From Demequina salsinemoris (GTDB lineage: Bacteria > Actinomycetota > Actinomycetes > Actinomycetales > Demequinaceae), in the NCBI RefSeq assembly GCF_000974805.1, contig NZ_BBQZ01000002.1, positions 62,001 to 126,000 of the forward strand: 64,000 nucleotides of DNA, given 5' to 3'. Shown in pieces: positions 7,631 to 16,429 of the stretch. The position numbers and the translations under genes were made by a program. Position 1 is the first letter of the stretch, and each line of letters opens with the position of its first letter. Below the pieces are notes generated by a model. The model searched no databases. It had not been told where the DNA came from and saw only the letters and a program-made list of their open reading frames with translations.

Positions 7631-9223
7631 ATGAGCGACGACAGGTCGACCCCGTGGACCGGATACGCGCCGGCCCAGGCCTGGGACGAGGCGATGGACG
7701 TGCACGGAGAGATCCGTGAGCCGTACCAGCGCGTGTACGCGGAGATCGACCGGATGTCCGGGGCGGATCTCTATTCCAAGGCCGAGGCGCTCGCCTCGAG
7801 CTATCTCGCGCAGGGCGTGACGTTCGACCATGCGGGCGAGGAGCGGCCGTTCCCGCTCGACATCGTGCCGCGCGTGGTCGGCGCCGACGAGTGGGACGTG
7901 ATCGCGCCCGGCATCGCCCAACGCGTGCGGACGCTCGAGGCCTTCCTCGCGGACGTCTACGGCTCGCAGCACTGCGTCACCGACGGGGTGGTCCCTCGCC
8001 GGCTGATCGCGTCGAGCCAGTACTTCTATCGTGCGGTCCATGGCGTCGACCCTGCCAACGGCGTGCGCGTCCACGTGTCCGGCATCGACCTCGTGCGCGA
8101 TCAGCACAGCATCTGGCGCGTGCTCGAGGACAACGTACGCGTGCCGTCTGGCGTGAGCTACGTGCTGTCCAACCGGCGCGCGATGAGCCAGATGTACCCC
8201 GACATGTTCGGCGCGATGGGCGTGCGGCCGGTCCTCGAGTACTCGCAGCGGCTGCGCTCCGCGCTCGCGAAGGCGGCCCCCGACGGCGTCGACGACCCGA
8301 CGATCGTCGTCCTCACGCCCGGCGTGTTCAACTCCGCGTACTACGAGCACTCGCTGCTCGCGCGCACGATGGGCGTGCAGCTCGTCGAGGGCCGCGACCT
8401 CGAGACCCTCAACGGGCGCGTCTACATGCGCACCACGGCGGGAAGACGGCGCGTGGACGTCATCTACCGTCGCGTCGACGACGACTACCTCGACCCCGTG
8501 CAGTTCCGGCCCGACAGCGCGCTCGGCGCCCCCGGCATCGTCCAGGCCGCGCGCCTGGGCAACGTCACGATCGCGAATGCGATCGGCAACGGCGTCGCCG
8601 ATGACAAGCTCATCTACACCTACATGCCGGACCTCACCCGCTACTACCTGGGCGAGGAGCCGATCCTGCCCATCGTGGACACGTGGCGCCTCGAGGAGAA
8701 GGAGGCACGCGAGGAGGTGCTTGACCGGCTGAACGAGCTCGTCGTCAAGCCCGTGGACGGCTCGGGAGGCAAGGGCGTCGTCATCGGCACCAAGGCCTCC
8801 AAGGAGGAGCTCGAGGCCACCCGCACGCAGATCCTCGACGACCCGCGCGGGTGGATCGCGCAGCCCGTGATCCAGTTGTCGACCGTGCCGACGCTGACAG
8901 ACGACGGGCTCGAGCCCCGTCACGTGGACCTGCGGCCCTTCGCGATCAACGACGGCGACGACGTCTGGGTGCTGCCCGGCGGCCTCACGCGCGTCGCGCT
9001 CCAGAAGGGCCAGCTCATCGTGAACTCGTCGCAGGGCGGCGGATCCAAGGACACCTGGGTGCTCGGCGGCGTGCGGCATCGCGGCACCGTCGTCCCGCCG
9101 CCCGAGGCGAAGGTCGAGCTCGAGGGCGTCGCCTCGGTCCCGCAGGACGCGCATCCCGAGGACTGGGCGCACGGCCAGCAGCAGCAACAGCAGCAGCAGG
9201 CGAAGGAGGTGAGCGGATCATGA
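7631..9223 (+). CDS. Circularly permuted ATP-grasp protein (CP_ATPgrasp type)
   Basis: A 530-residue protein of the circularly permuted ATP-grasp family, whose members are probable peptide ligases. Landmarks are the Lys/Gly-rich nucleotide loop VVKPVDGSGGKGVVIG near residues 372-387, RHVDLRPFAINDGDDVWVLPGGLTRVAL and the closing SSQGGGSKDTWVL. TAGATT at 7618-7623 lies 7 nt before the ATG, indicating leaderless transcription. The C-terminus adds a run of eight glutamines (CAG/CAA codons, about 9177-9200), probably disordered. It overlaps the alpha-E gene by 4 nt. In other bacteria this trio sits beside the proteasome-like Anbu peptidase, absent here. The substrate is unknown. Confidence 0.9.
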   Translation: MSDDRSTPWTGYAPAQAWDEAMDVHGEIREPYQRVYAEIDRMSGADLYSKAEALASSYLAQGVTFDHAGEERPFPLDIVPRVVGADEWDVIAPGIAQRVRTLEAFLADVYGSQHCVTDGVVPRRLIASSQYFYRAVHGVDPANGVRVHVSGIDLVRDQHSIWRVLEDNVRVPSGVSYVLSNRRAMSQMYPDMFGAMGVRPVLEYSQRLRSALAKAAPDGVDDPTIVVLTPGVFNSAYYEHSLLARTMGVQLVEGRDLETLNGRVYMRTTAGRRRVDVIYRRVDDDYLDPVQFRPDSALGAPGIVQAARLGNVTIANAIGNGVADDKLIYTYMPDLTRYYLGEEPILPIVDTWRLEEKEAREEVLDRLNELVVKPVDGSGGKGVVIGTKASKEELEATRTQILDDPRGWIAQPVIQLSTVPTLTDDGLEPRHVDLRPFAINDGDDVWVLPGGLTRVALQKGQLIVNSSQGGGSKDTWVLGGVRHRGTVVPPPEAKVELEGVASVPQDAHPEDWAHGQQQQQQQQAKEVSGS

Positions 9224-10146
9224 TGCTCTCCCGCATCGCCGAGTCGCTGTTCTGGATCGGCCGCTACGTCGAGAGGGCCGACAACACCGCGCGGCTCCTG
9301 GACGTCCACCTCAACGTGCTGCTCGAGGACCAGTGGGTCGACGAGCCCAGCGCGAACGCGTCCCTGCTCACCGTGATGAGCGTGCCGTGGGAGGGCCCTG
9401 TCAGCCGTGGGGACGTGCTCCATGCGCTCGCGTATCAGACGGACTCGCCGAGCTCGATCTCGGGCACGTTGTCCGCGGCGCGTGAGAACGCCCGGCGGGC
9501 CCGCGAGGTCATCTCGACGGAGGTGTGGGAGTCGCTCAACACGACCCACATGCAGGTGGACCGGTGGGCGCGCTCGCCGCGGCCCCACGACTACTTCGTG
9601 TGGGTGCGTGAGCGCGCGGCCGTCGTCTGGGGACTCATGTCGGCCACGACGACGCGCGACGACGCCTGGTACTTCATGGAGCTCGGGCGCTCGCTCGAGC
9701 GGGCGGACATGATCGCTCGCCTGCTCATGACCAGGAATCTCGAGGGGACGACGGGCCCCAACTGGACGACGCTGCTGCGGTCGTGCTCGGCTCACGAGGC
9801 CTACCTCCGCACCGTGCGCGCGCTCGTCACCGAGGAGAAGGCCGCCGAGTTCCTCCTGGTGGACAGGCTGTTCCCGCGGTCGATCGCGTACAACCTGGAG
9901 CGCGCCGAGACGATCCTCCAGCAGATCGAGGGCAGCGAGCACGGAAGGGCGCTGTCGAACCGTGCGCGGCTTTCCTTGGGACGCGCGCGCACCAACCTCG
10001 AGTACCGCGACGTGAGGGAGATCCTCACCGACCTGACCGGACAGATGGGTGAGGTCCAGCGCGCCTGCGCGACCGCATCGAACCTGATCCGTGACCGCTA
10101 CTTCCTCCCGGCGTCGACGACGCTGTGGAGTCAGGAGGCGCTGTGA
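9220..10146 (+). CDS. Alpha-E domain protein (DUF403)
   Basis: A 308-residue all-helical protein of the DUF403/alpha-E family. The N-terminus MMLSRIAESLFWIGRYVERADNTARLLD is the family hallmark. It always travels with permuted ATP-grasp and transglutaminase-like proteins and probably works with them on peptide amide bonds, but its biochemical role is not established. Strong GAAGGAGG ribosome-binding sequence inside the end of the preceding gene, ATGA overlap with that gene, and GTGA overlap with the next gene show tight coupling. Confidence 0.88.
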   Translation: MMLSRIAESLFWIGRYVERADNTARLLDVHLNVLLEDQWVDEPSANASLLTVMSVPWEGPVSRGDVLHALAYQTDSPSSISGTLSAARENARRAREVISTEVWESLNTTHMQVDRWARSPRPHDYFVWVRERAAVVWGLMSATTTRDDAWYFMELGRSLERADMIARLLMTRNLEGTTGPNWTTLLRSCSAHEAYLRTVRALVTEEKAAEFLLVDRLFPRSIAYNLERAETILQQIEGSEHGRALSNRARLSLGRARTNLEYRDVREILTDLTGQMGEVQRACATASNLIRDRYFLPASTTLWSQEAL

Positions 10147-10979
10147 GCACCCTTCGCATCGAGCACCGCACCCGATTCACGTACGGGTCGGAGATCGTCA
10201 GCTCCTACAACGAGGCCAGGCTGACGCCCGCGTGGCTGCCCCGTCAGCGCGTGCTCGACTCCAAGGTGGAGATCGAGCCGTCGACGTGGCGCACCACGTA
10301 CCGCGACTACTGGGAGACCGAGGTCGTCGCCTTCGAGGTGCTGCAGCCCCACAAGACGCTCACCGTCGTCGGGACGTCGATCGTTGAGGTCTCGCCGCTC
10401 AGGGCGCGCGACGAACGTGTGGGCTGGTCCGAGATCGACGGGCCCCGCTTCAAGGACCTGCTGTGCGAGTACTTGGGCAACACCCCCACGACCGAGCCGA
10501 CCGAGGAGCTCGCGGCGATCGCCGAGGACGCTGCGGGGCGCCTCAGCCCCGATCTCGCGGCGCGCGCGATCTGTGACGTGCTTCACGACCGCATCCAGTA
10601 CGTGCCGGGTGCGACGTCGGTGCATACGCCTGCCGCGCATGCGTGGGCGGCGAACTCGGGCGTGTGTCAGGACCTCGCGCATCTCGCGATCGGCGCGCTG
10701 CGCCACGTCGGCATCCCCGCGCGCTACGTGTCCGGGTACCTGCACCCCAAGCGCGACGCCGAGATCGGCGAGTCCGTCGCAGGCGAGTCGCACGCGTGGG
10801 TCGAGTGGTGGACAGGCGACTGGCACGGCTTCGACCCCACCAACGACCGCGAGGTCGCCGACCACCACGTGATCGTGGGGCGCGGACGCGAGTACCGCGA
10901 CGTACCGCCGCTGACCGGCGTGGTGGCGGGGGAGACCGAGGGGCTCGACGTGCGGGTGACGGTGACGCAGACGGCCTGA
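10143..10979 (+). CDS. Transglutaminase-like protein with N-terminal BTLCP domain
   Basis: A 278-residue protein. The N-terminal about 85 residues (LRIEHRTRFTYGSEIVSSYNEARLTP) are the bacterial transglutaminase-like N domain. The catalytic triad is visible: Cys in NSGVCQDLAHL (near residue 174), His in GESHAWVEWW and Asp in HGFDPTNDR. Such proteins are probable cysteine peptidases or amide-bond enzymes acting in the cytoplasm. The GTG at 10143 overlaps the stop of the alpha-E gene. It closes the three-gene operon; leuS follows with its own promoter. Confidence 0.88.
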   Translation: MSTLRIEHRTRFTYGSEIVSSYNEARLTPAWLPRQRVLDSKVEIEPSTWRTTYRDYWETEVVAFEVLQPHKTLTVVGTSIVEVSPLRARDERVGWSEIDGPRFKDLLCEYLGNTPTTEPTEELAAIAEDAAGRLSPDLAARAICDVLHDRIQYVPGATSVHTPAAHAWAANSGVCQDLAHLAIGALRHVGIPARYVSGYLHPKRDAEIGESVAGESHAWVEWWTGDWHGFDPTNDREVADHHVIVGRGREYRDVPPLTGVVAGETEGLDVRVTVTQTA

Positions 10980-11027
10980 GCCCGCCCGTGAGCGGCGCCC
11001 GCGTGCCGCATCGTGCGCGCACCTCGC

Positions 11028-11033
11028 TAGAAT
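11028..11033 (+). promoter_or_regulatory. -10 box of leaderless leuS
   Basis: TAGAAT 6 nt before the GTG start of leuS leaves no room for a ribosome-binding site, so the transcript very likely begins at or next to the start codon. The same layout is seen at several other genes in the window. Confidence 0.55.
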
Positions 11034-11039
11034 CCTGGG

Positions 11040-13544
11040 GTGACCACGCCTGCTGAGAACTTCGACGAGAACCGCTACGACTTCCGCGCGCTCGAGGAGC
11101 GCTGGCAGCCGGTGTGGGAGGAGCGCCAGCCCTTCCGCTCGGGCGGCGAGGCTGACGGACGCCCCACGAAGTACGTGCTCGACATGTTCCCGTACCCCTC
11201 GGGCGACCTCCACATGGGTCACGCCGAGGCGTACGCGCTCGGCGATGTGATCTCCCGCCACTGGATCCAGAAGGGCTTCAACGTCCTCCACCCGATCGGC
11301 TGGGACTCGTTCGGCCTGCCCGCGGAGAACGCCGCGATCAAGCGCGGTATCGACCCGTACGGCTGGACCGAGGACAACATCGCGCAGCAGAAGGCGTCGA
11401 TGAAGCGCTACGCGTGCTCCTTCGACTGGGACCGCGTGCTGATGACGCACCGCCCCGATTACTACCGCTGGAACCAGTGGCTGTTCACGCGCCTGTTCGA
11501 GCGCGGCCTGGCCTACCGCAAGCCGAGCCAGGTCAACTGGTGCCCCCACGACCAGACGGTGCTCGCGAACGAGCAGGTCGTCGGCGGCCTGTGCGAGCGC
11601 TGCGACACCCCAGTCACCAAGAAGAAGCTCACGCAGTGGTACTTCAAGGTCACCGACTACGCGGATGAGCTGCTCGACGGTCTGGAGGACCTGCGAGGCA
11701 CCTGGCCGTCCAAGGTCATCGCCATGCAGCGCAACTGGATCGGCCGATCCTATGGCGCCGACGTGACGTTCACGATCGAGGGCCGCGACGAGCCCATCGA
11801 CATCTACACGACGCGACCCGACACCCTGTACGGCGCGACCTTCATGGTCGTCGCCGCGGACTCCGACCTGGCCGCCGAGCTTGCCAATGGCTCGGACGGC
11901 GAGGTCCGCGAGGAGTTCGACCGCTACCTCGAGTCGGTCAAGAACGCCTCGGAGATCGACCGCCTGTCCACCGAGCGCCCCAAGACGGGCGTGTTCCTCA
12001 AGCGGTACGGCATCAACCCCGTCAACGGCGAGCGCCTGCCGATCTGGGCCTCCGACTACGTGCTGGCCGACTACGGCCACGGCGCGATCATGGCCGTGCC
12101 CGCGCACGACCAGCGCGACCTCGACTTCGCCCGCGCGATGGACCTGCCCGTCCGCGTCGTCGTCGACGTGCGCGACGAGGACGGGGCGCGTCTCCCTGAC
12201 CCGAACGAGTCCGGCATCGCCACGACCGGCGAGGGCGTCATGGTCAACTCGGGCTCGCTCGACGGGTTGGGCAAGACTGAGGCCATCGACAAGGTCATCG
12301 AGGAGCTCGCCGCGGACGATGCGGGCGAGAAGTCGGTCAACTACCGCCTGCGTGACTGGCTGATCTCGCGTCAGCGCTATTGGGGCACGCCCATCCCGAT
12401 CGTCCACTGCGACACGTGCGGCGAGGTCCCGGTCCCCGACGACCAGCTGCCCATCACGCTGCCGCCGGCCGAGGGCCTCGACCTCAAGCCGAAGGGGCAG
12501 TCGCCCCTCGCGGCCGCGAGCGACTGGGTCAACACGACCTGCCCGAAGTGCGACGCCCCCGCGAAGCGGGACACCGACACGATGGACACGTTCGTCGACT
12601 CGTCCTGGTACTACCTGCGCTACCTCTCGCCGGAGAAGACCGACGGCCCGTTCGACCTGGTCGAGGCGAAGAAGTGGGCGCCGATCGACCAGTACGTCGG
12701 CGGCGTCACCCACGCGATCCTGCACCTGCTGTACTCGCGCTTCTTCACCAAGGCCCTGCGCGACATGGGCATGGTCGACTTCGACGAGCCCTTCACCGCG
12801 CTGCTCAACCAGGGCATGGTCCAGATGGACGGCTCCGCGATGTCGAAGTCGCGCGGCAACCTGGTGCGCCTGTCTGATCAGCTCGACGAGTTCGGCGTGG
12901 ACGCCGTGCGCCTCACGATGGCGTTCGCCGGCCCGCCCGAGGACGACATCGACTGGGCGGACGTCTCGCCCGCCGGCTCCGCGAAGTTCCTCGCCCGCGC
13001 CTGGCGCCTGGCCCGCGACGTCACGTCCGAGCCCGGTGTCGACCCCGCGACCGGCGACCAGGAGCTGCGTGCCCACACCCACCGCGCGCTCAAGGAGTCG
13101 CAGGAGCTCGTCGAGGGCTTCCGCTTCAACGTCGTCGTCGCGAAGGTCATGGAGCTCGTCAACGTCACCCGCAAGGCGATCGACTCGGGCGCGGGCCCGG
13201 CCGACCCCGCCGTGCGCGAGGCCGCCGAGGTCGTCTCGATCCTGCTGAGCCTCTTCGCGCCGTACGCAGCCGAGGACATGTGGGCGATGCTCGGCCACGA
13301 GGACGTCGCGCTCGCGACCTACCCGGCCATCGACGAGTCCCTGCTCGTCGAGGAGACCGTCACCTGCATCGTCCAGGTGAAGGGCAAGGTGCGCGACCGC
13401 CTCGAGGTGTCCCCGAGCATCGGTGAGGACGAGCTCAAGGAGCTCGCGCTCGCGTCGGATGGCGCGAAGCGCGCGATCGGCGACGGCGGCATCCGCACCG
13501 TCATCGTGCGCGCCCCCAAGCTCGTCAACATCGTCACGCTCTGA
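11040..13544 (+). CDS. leuS: Leucyl-tRNA synthetase
   Basis: An 834-residue class I synthetase that charges tRNA-Leu with leucine in the cytoplasm. The HIGH-type motif appears as [11 protein letters not shown] near residues 53-63, the catalytic KMSKS-type loop as AMSKSRGN near residues 600-607, the editing domain contains TTRPDTLYG, and zinc-knuckle cysteines occur as [13 protein letters not shown]...CERC and [12 protein letters not shown]...CPKC. The [12 protein letters not shown] and DSSWYYLRY motifs are those of bacterial LeuRS. The GTG start is deduced from the -10 box 6 nt upstream. Confidence 0.98.
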   Translation: MTTPAENFDENRYDFRALEERWQPVWEERQPFRSGGEADGRPTKYVLDMFPYPSGDLHMGHAEAYALGDVISRHWIQKGFNVLHPIGWDSFGLPAENAAIKRGIDPYGWTEDNIAQQKASMKRYACSFDWDRVLMTHRPDYYRWNQWLFTRLFERGLAYRKPSQVNWCPHDQTVLANEQVVGGLCERCDTPVTKKKLTQWYFKVTDYADELLDGLEDLRGTWPSKVIAMQRNWIGRSYGADVTFTIEGRDEPIDIYTTRPDTLYGATFMVVAADSDLAAELANGSDGEVREEFDRYLESVKNASEIDRLSTERPKTGVFLKRYGINPVNGERLPIWASDYVLADYGHGAIMAVPAHDQRDLDFARAMDLPVRVVVDVRDEDGARLPDPNESGIATTGEGVMVNSGSLDGLGKTEAIDKVIEELAADDAGEKSVNYRLRDWLISRQRYWGTPIPIVHCDTCGEVPVPDDQLPITLPPAEGLDLKPKGQSPLAAASDWVNTTCPKCDAPAKRDTDTMDTFVDSSWYYLRYLSPEKTDGPFDLVEAKKWAPIDQYVGGVTHAILHLLYSRFFTKALRDMGMVDFDEPFTALLNQGMVQMDGSAMSKSRGNLVRLSDQLDEFGVDAVRLTMAFAGPPEDDIDWADVSPAGSAKFLARAWRLARDVTSEPGVDPATGDQELRAHTHRALKESQELVEGFRFNVVVAKVMELVNVTRKAIDSGAGPADPAVREAAEVVSILLSLFAPYAAEDMWAMLGHEDVALATYPAIDESLLVEETVTCIVQVKGKVRDRLEVSPSIGEDELKELALASDGAKRAIGDGGIRTVIVRAPKLVNIVTL

Positions 13545-13578
13545 CGCCTGGCGGTCCCGCAGCGCGGTCCTGAGCATT

Positions 13579-13594
13579 CGTGAGAGGGCTCACG
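13579..13594. terminator. Possible hairpin terminator after leuS
   Basis: CGTGAG - AGGG - CTCACG, a 6-bp stem with 4-nt loop, 35 nt after the leuS stop. There is no T run, so it is a weak candidate. Confidence 0.35.
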
Positions 13595-13661
13595 ACCCCT
13601 CACACGCGCCCGCGCGCCGTCGATAGCGCTCCCAACACCGGCATCGGCTGAGGGAGACGCT

Positions 13662-14582
13662 ATGGCAAGGGACGTGGTCGCCGTGATCACGGATTCCGCG
13701 TGCGGCATCGCGCCGCAGGCCGCGGCGTCCTTCGGCGTGCTCGTCGTTCCCGTCAGCATCGAGGGCGGCGGCGAGTCCCATCGGGACGGTCCTGTGCGCT
13801 CCCACGCGGCCGCGACGATGCTCGGCACCGCGGGAGCCCTGAGGACCGCGGCTCCCACGGTGGCCGAGATGGCGAACCTGTACCGGGCCGCGGCGGATTC
13901 GGGCGCCGACAGGATCGTCGCCGTCATGGGCGGCGTCACCATGTCGGACGCGGTGACGAGCGCGCGCGAGGCCGCACCCGGCTCGCCCATCCCTGTCACC
14001 GTCGTCGACACCGGCACGGTCGCCGTCGGCCAGGCGCTCGCGGCGCTCGCGGCGGGCGCGGTCGGGATCGGCGGCGCGAGCGCGGACACCATCGCGGGCA
14101 TCGCGCAGGAGGTCGGCCACCGCACCCAGATGTACGCGACCGTGGAGACCCTCGAGCACTTCCGGCGCTCGGGTCATGCCCGGCTCCTCGAGGACTCGCT
14201 TGGCGGCGTGGAGCCCATGCGCCCCATCCTGCGCGTCAACCGCAACGAGGCGGCGGTGGTCGCCCAGGGGCGGGGAGAGGACGGCGCGCGCCTGGCCGTG
14301 CGCGAGCTCGTGAACCGCGAGGCGCGGTCGCTGAGGCGTCCGGTGGGGGCGGTGGGCCTGAGCGGGGACTCGCTCGACCCCGAGCAGATCTCGCTCGACG
14401 TCGAGGGACCCGTCCTCGTGATGCCGTCGCCGATGTCGATCCTGGCTAATGCCGGTCCCGGGCTGTTCATGGCGGCAGCCACCGAGATGCCCGAGGCCTT
14501 CCACCGTCTGTTCGATCGGATGACGGCCAGGGGCGATGCCACCGACGAGTCGCTCGCGTGGACGCGGCTCGAGCGCATCTGA
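13662..14582 (+). CDS. DegV family fatty-acid-binding protein (first copy)
   Basis: A 306-residue DegV-like protein. DegV proteins bind a long-chain fatty acid and hand it to fatty acid kinase. The start VVAVITDSACGIAPQ and the hallmark VTVVDTGTVAVGQ in the middle are recognisable, followed by a C-terminal domain with RSGHARLLEDS. It is less typical than the copy that follows: the usual serine-rich fatty-acid site TSQPS is replaced by TAAPTVAEM. GAGGGAGA before the ATG is a good ribosome-binding site. The two degV genes are adjacent tandem paralogs. Confidence 0.85.
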   Translation: MARDVVAVITDSACGIAPQAAASFGVLVVPVSIEGGGESHRDGPVRSHAAATMLGTAGALRTAAPTVAEMANLYRAAADSGADRIVAVMGGVTMSDAVTSAREAAPGSPIPVTVVDTGTVAVGQALAALAAGAVGIGGASADTIAGIAQEVGHRTQMYATVETLEHFRRSGHARLLEDSLGGVEPMRPILRVNRNEAAVVAQGRGEDGARLAVRELVNREARSLRRPVGAVGLSGDSLDPEQISLDVEGPVLVMPSPMSILANAGPGLFMAAATEMPEAFHRLFDRMTARGDATDESLAWTRLERI

Positions 14583-14640
14583 CGCGCTCTCGCCACGCGC
14601 GATCGCGGTCCCGCCCGGCGGGGCCGCTAGCCTTGGCGTC

Positions 14641-15534
14641 ATGACGACGCGGGTGGCGGTGGTGACCGACTCGGCCGCCTCGCTGCCTGACGCTCTCGCG
14701 CTCACCCCGGGGCTCATCGTGGTGCCGCTGACGGTGGTGGTCGGCACGACCGCCTACGCCGAGGGGGAGGGGATCTCGCCCCGCGAAGTGGCCGACGCGC
14801 TCGGCCGCGGCGAGTCCGTGACGACCGCGCACCCCGGTGTCGAGGCCTACGCCCGAGCGATCGCCCACGTCGTGGCCGGTGGCGCCGACGCGGTGCTGAT
14901 CGTGACGCTCTCGAGCGCGCTCTCCGGCGCCTACGACGCCGCGCGCGTCGCCGCGGGAGGCGCCGACGTGCCGACCGAGGTCGTCGACTCCGGGACCGTG
15001 ACGATGGCTCAGGGGCTCGCGGCTCTTGCGGCCGCTGAGGTCGCGCGGGGCGGCGCCCCGCTCGAGGACTGCGCGGAGGAGGCCCGCGTCGTCGCGTCCG
15101 GTTCCCGCTGCCTGTTCACGGTCGACTCCCTCGAGCCGTTGCGCAAGGGCGGCCGGCTCTCGGCGGCCGCCGCGGCGATCGGCGCGGCGCTGTCCCTCCG
15201 GCCACTGCTCACGGTCAGGGACGGCGCGATCGTGGTCGAGGGGCGCGAACGGACGACGCGACGCGCACGGGCGGCGGTCGCGTCGCGGGCGGCGGCGCTC
15301 ATGGGCACGGACGATGCGTCACGACCCGGGACTTCCAGCGTCGCCGCAGTGGTGGGGCTCCAGGAGGACGTGGTCGTGGGGCTGCGCGACGAGGTGCGTC
15401 GGCTCGCTCCCGAGGCTGCGGTCGTCGCAGGGCCGGTGTCGTCCGTGCTCGCCGCGCATGCGGGGGCCGGAGCGGTCGCCGTGTGCGTCGCCGAGGTGCC
15501 CGAGAGCCTTGCCGCGAGGATGCGCGAGATCTGA
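14641..15534 (+). CDS. DegV family fatty-acid-binding protein (second copy)
   Basis: A 297-residue DegV protein with the usual features: VAVVTDSAASLPD at the N-terminus, SVTTAHPGVEAY where the family has TSQPS, the LSSALSGAYDAA stretch, EVVDSGTVTMAQG and SLEPLRKGGRLS. It would carry fatty acids for phosphorylation and lipid synthesis. TAGCCT at 14628-14633, 7 nt before the ATG, points to a leaderless transcript. In actinobacteria a degV gene regularly precedes comEA. Confidence 0.9.
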   Translation: MTTRVAVVTDSAASLPDALALTPGLIVVPLTVVVGTTAYAEGEGISPREVADALGRGESVTTAHPGVEAYARAIAHVVAGGADAVLIVTLSSALSGAYDAARVAAGGADVPTEVVDSGTVTMAQGLAALAAAEVARGGAPLEDCAEEARVVASGSRCLFTVDSLEPLRKGGRLSAAAAAIGAALSLRPLLTVRDGAIVVEGRERTTRRARAAVASRAAALMGTDDASRPGTSSVAAVVGLQEDVVVGLRDEVRRLAPEAAVVAGPVSSVLAAHAGAGAVAVCVAEVPESLAARMREI

Positions 15535-15679
15535 CAGAGGGCCCGGGCGCGGTCGAGGGCCCGCCCGGACCGAGCCGTCTGCGAGCAGGCGTCGTCCCCA
15601 GTCCTCGCATCGCGGCTCTCCCTCCCCAGGCGCTTGCGGCGCGCCCACCGAGGCGCGTCTCGGCTCCTACCGTCTCGGC

Positions 15680-16429
15680 ATGGACCCGAACATTGAACCG
15701 GTGATCCGCCCTGACGCTGACGACGTGCGGGCGCGGTGGCGGGACTCTCTCGCGCACGCGGCCGAGGCCGCCTACCGGCGAGCCAACGCCGACGAGATGC
15801 CCACCGAGGCGAGGCGGGTGAGGTGGCGCTTCGAGCCGAGGGCGGCGATGTCGGTCGCCTTCGTCGTCGGTGTCGGCGCGCTCGTGGCGTGGGCGCTGCT
15901 CGGCGGCGGATCAGGCGGCGAATCGGAGGCGCTCGAGGAGTCCACCGTCGTCGGATCGCCGACTGCGGCGTCCGCCTCGGCCGTCGCCGTCGTCGCCTCC
16001 GCAGCGACCGTCGTGGTCCACGTGGCGGGCGAGGTCGCCGAACCGGGCATCGTGGAGCTCGCATCGGGGCAGCGGATCGCCGACGCGATCGAGGCTGCGG
16101 GCGGCGCGCTCGCCGACGCGGACCTGAGCGCGGTGAACCTCGCGCGCGTGCCGGTGGACGGCGAGCAGATCCTCGTGCCGTCGGCGGGGTCGGAGGGATC
16201 GTCATCGGGCTCGTCCGAAGCGTCCGGAGCCTCGGCTGGGAAGGTGAGCCTGTCGACGGCGGACGCGGCGGCGCTCGAGGACCTCCCAGGCATCGGGCCT
16301 GTCCTCGCCGAACGGATCGTCGCGGACAGGGAGGAGAACGGTCCCTTCGCGTCGGTGGAGGATCTTGCTCGCGTGTCCGGGATCGGCGACTCCGTCGTCT
16401 CGCAGCTCGTGGATCTCGTCGTGCCATGA
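15680..16429 (+). CDS. comEA: ComEA-type DNA-binding competence protein
   Basis: A 249-residue membrane-anchored DNA-binding protein. After a cytoplasmic N-terminus there is one membrane segment (near residues 57-75), a low-complexity linker, an SLBB domain (VVVHVAGEVAEPGIVELASGQ) and a Ser/Gly linker, ending with the helix-hairpin-helix pair (LEDLPGIGPVLAERIV and VSGIGDSVVSQL). ComEA receives DNA at the cell surface for uptake through ComEC. TACCGT (15668-15673) lies 6 nt before the ATG. The stop overlaps comEC by 4 nt. Confidence 0.93.
   Translation: MDPNIEPVIRPDADDVRARWRDSLAHAAEAAYRRANADEMPTEARRVRWRFEPRAAMSVAFVVGVGALVAWALLGGGSGGESEALEESTVVGSPTAASASAVAVVASAATVVVHVAGEVAEPGIVELASGQRIADAIEAAGGALADADLSAVNLARVPVDGEQILVPSAGSEGSSSGSSEASGASAGKVSLSTADAAALEDLPGIGPVLAERIVADREENGPFASVEDLARVSGIGDSVVSQLVDLVVP

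Noticed and set aside
7505..9187. Upstream extension of the PH-domain protein frame across the ATP-grasp gene
   Set aside because: The family starts at the ATG at 7504, and the region beyond codes the ATP-grasp protein on the other strand.
9172..9200. CAG run as an unstable microsatellite of special interest
   Set aside because: Eight Gln codons including a CAA are short; it is a tail feature and probably disordered only.
10131..13577. Very long open frame antisense to leuS and the transglutaminase gene
   Set aside because: It is a shadow of high-GC coding on the plus strand; its sequence is low-complexity and leuS is unmistakable.
13662..15534. Tandem degV genes as a recent duplication
   Set aside because: The two proteins are quite different in sequence, and more than one DegV paralog is normal in Gram-positive bacteria.
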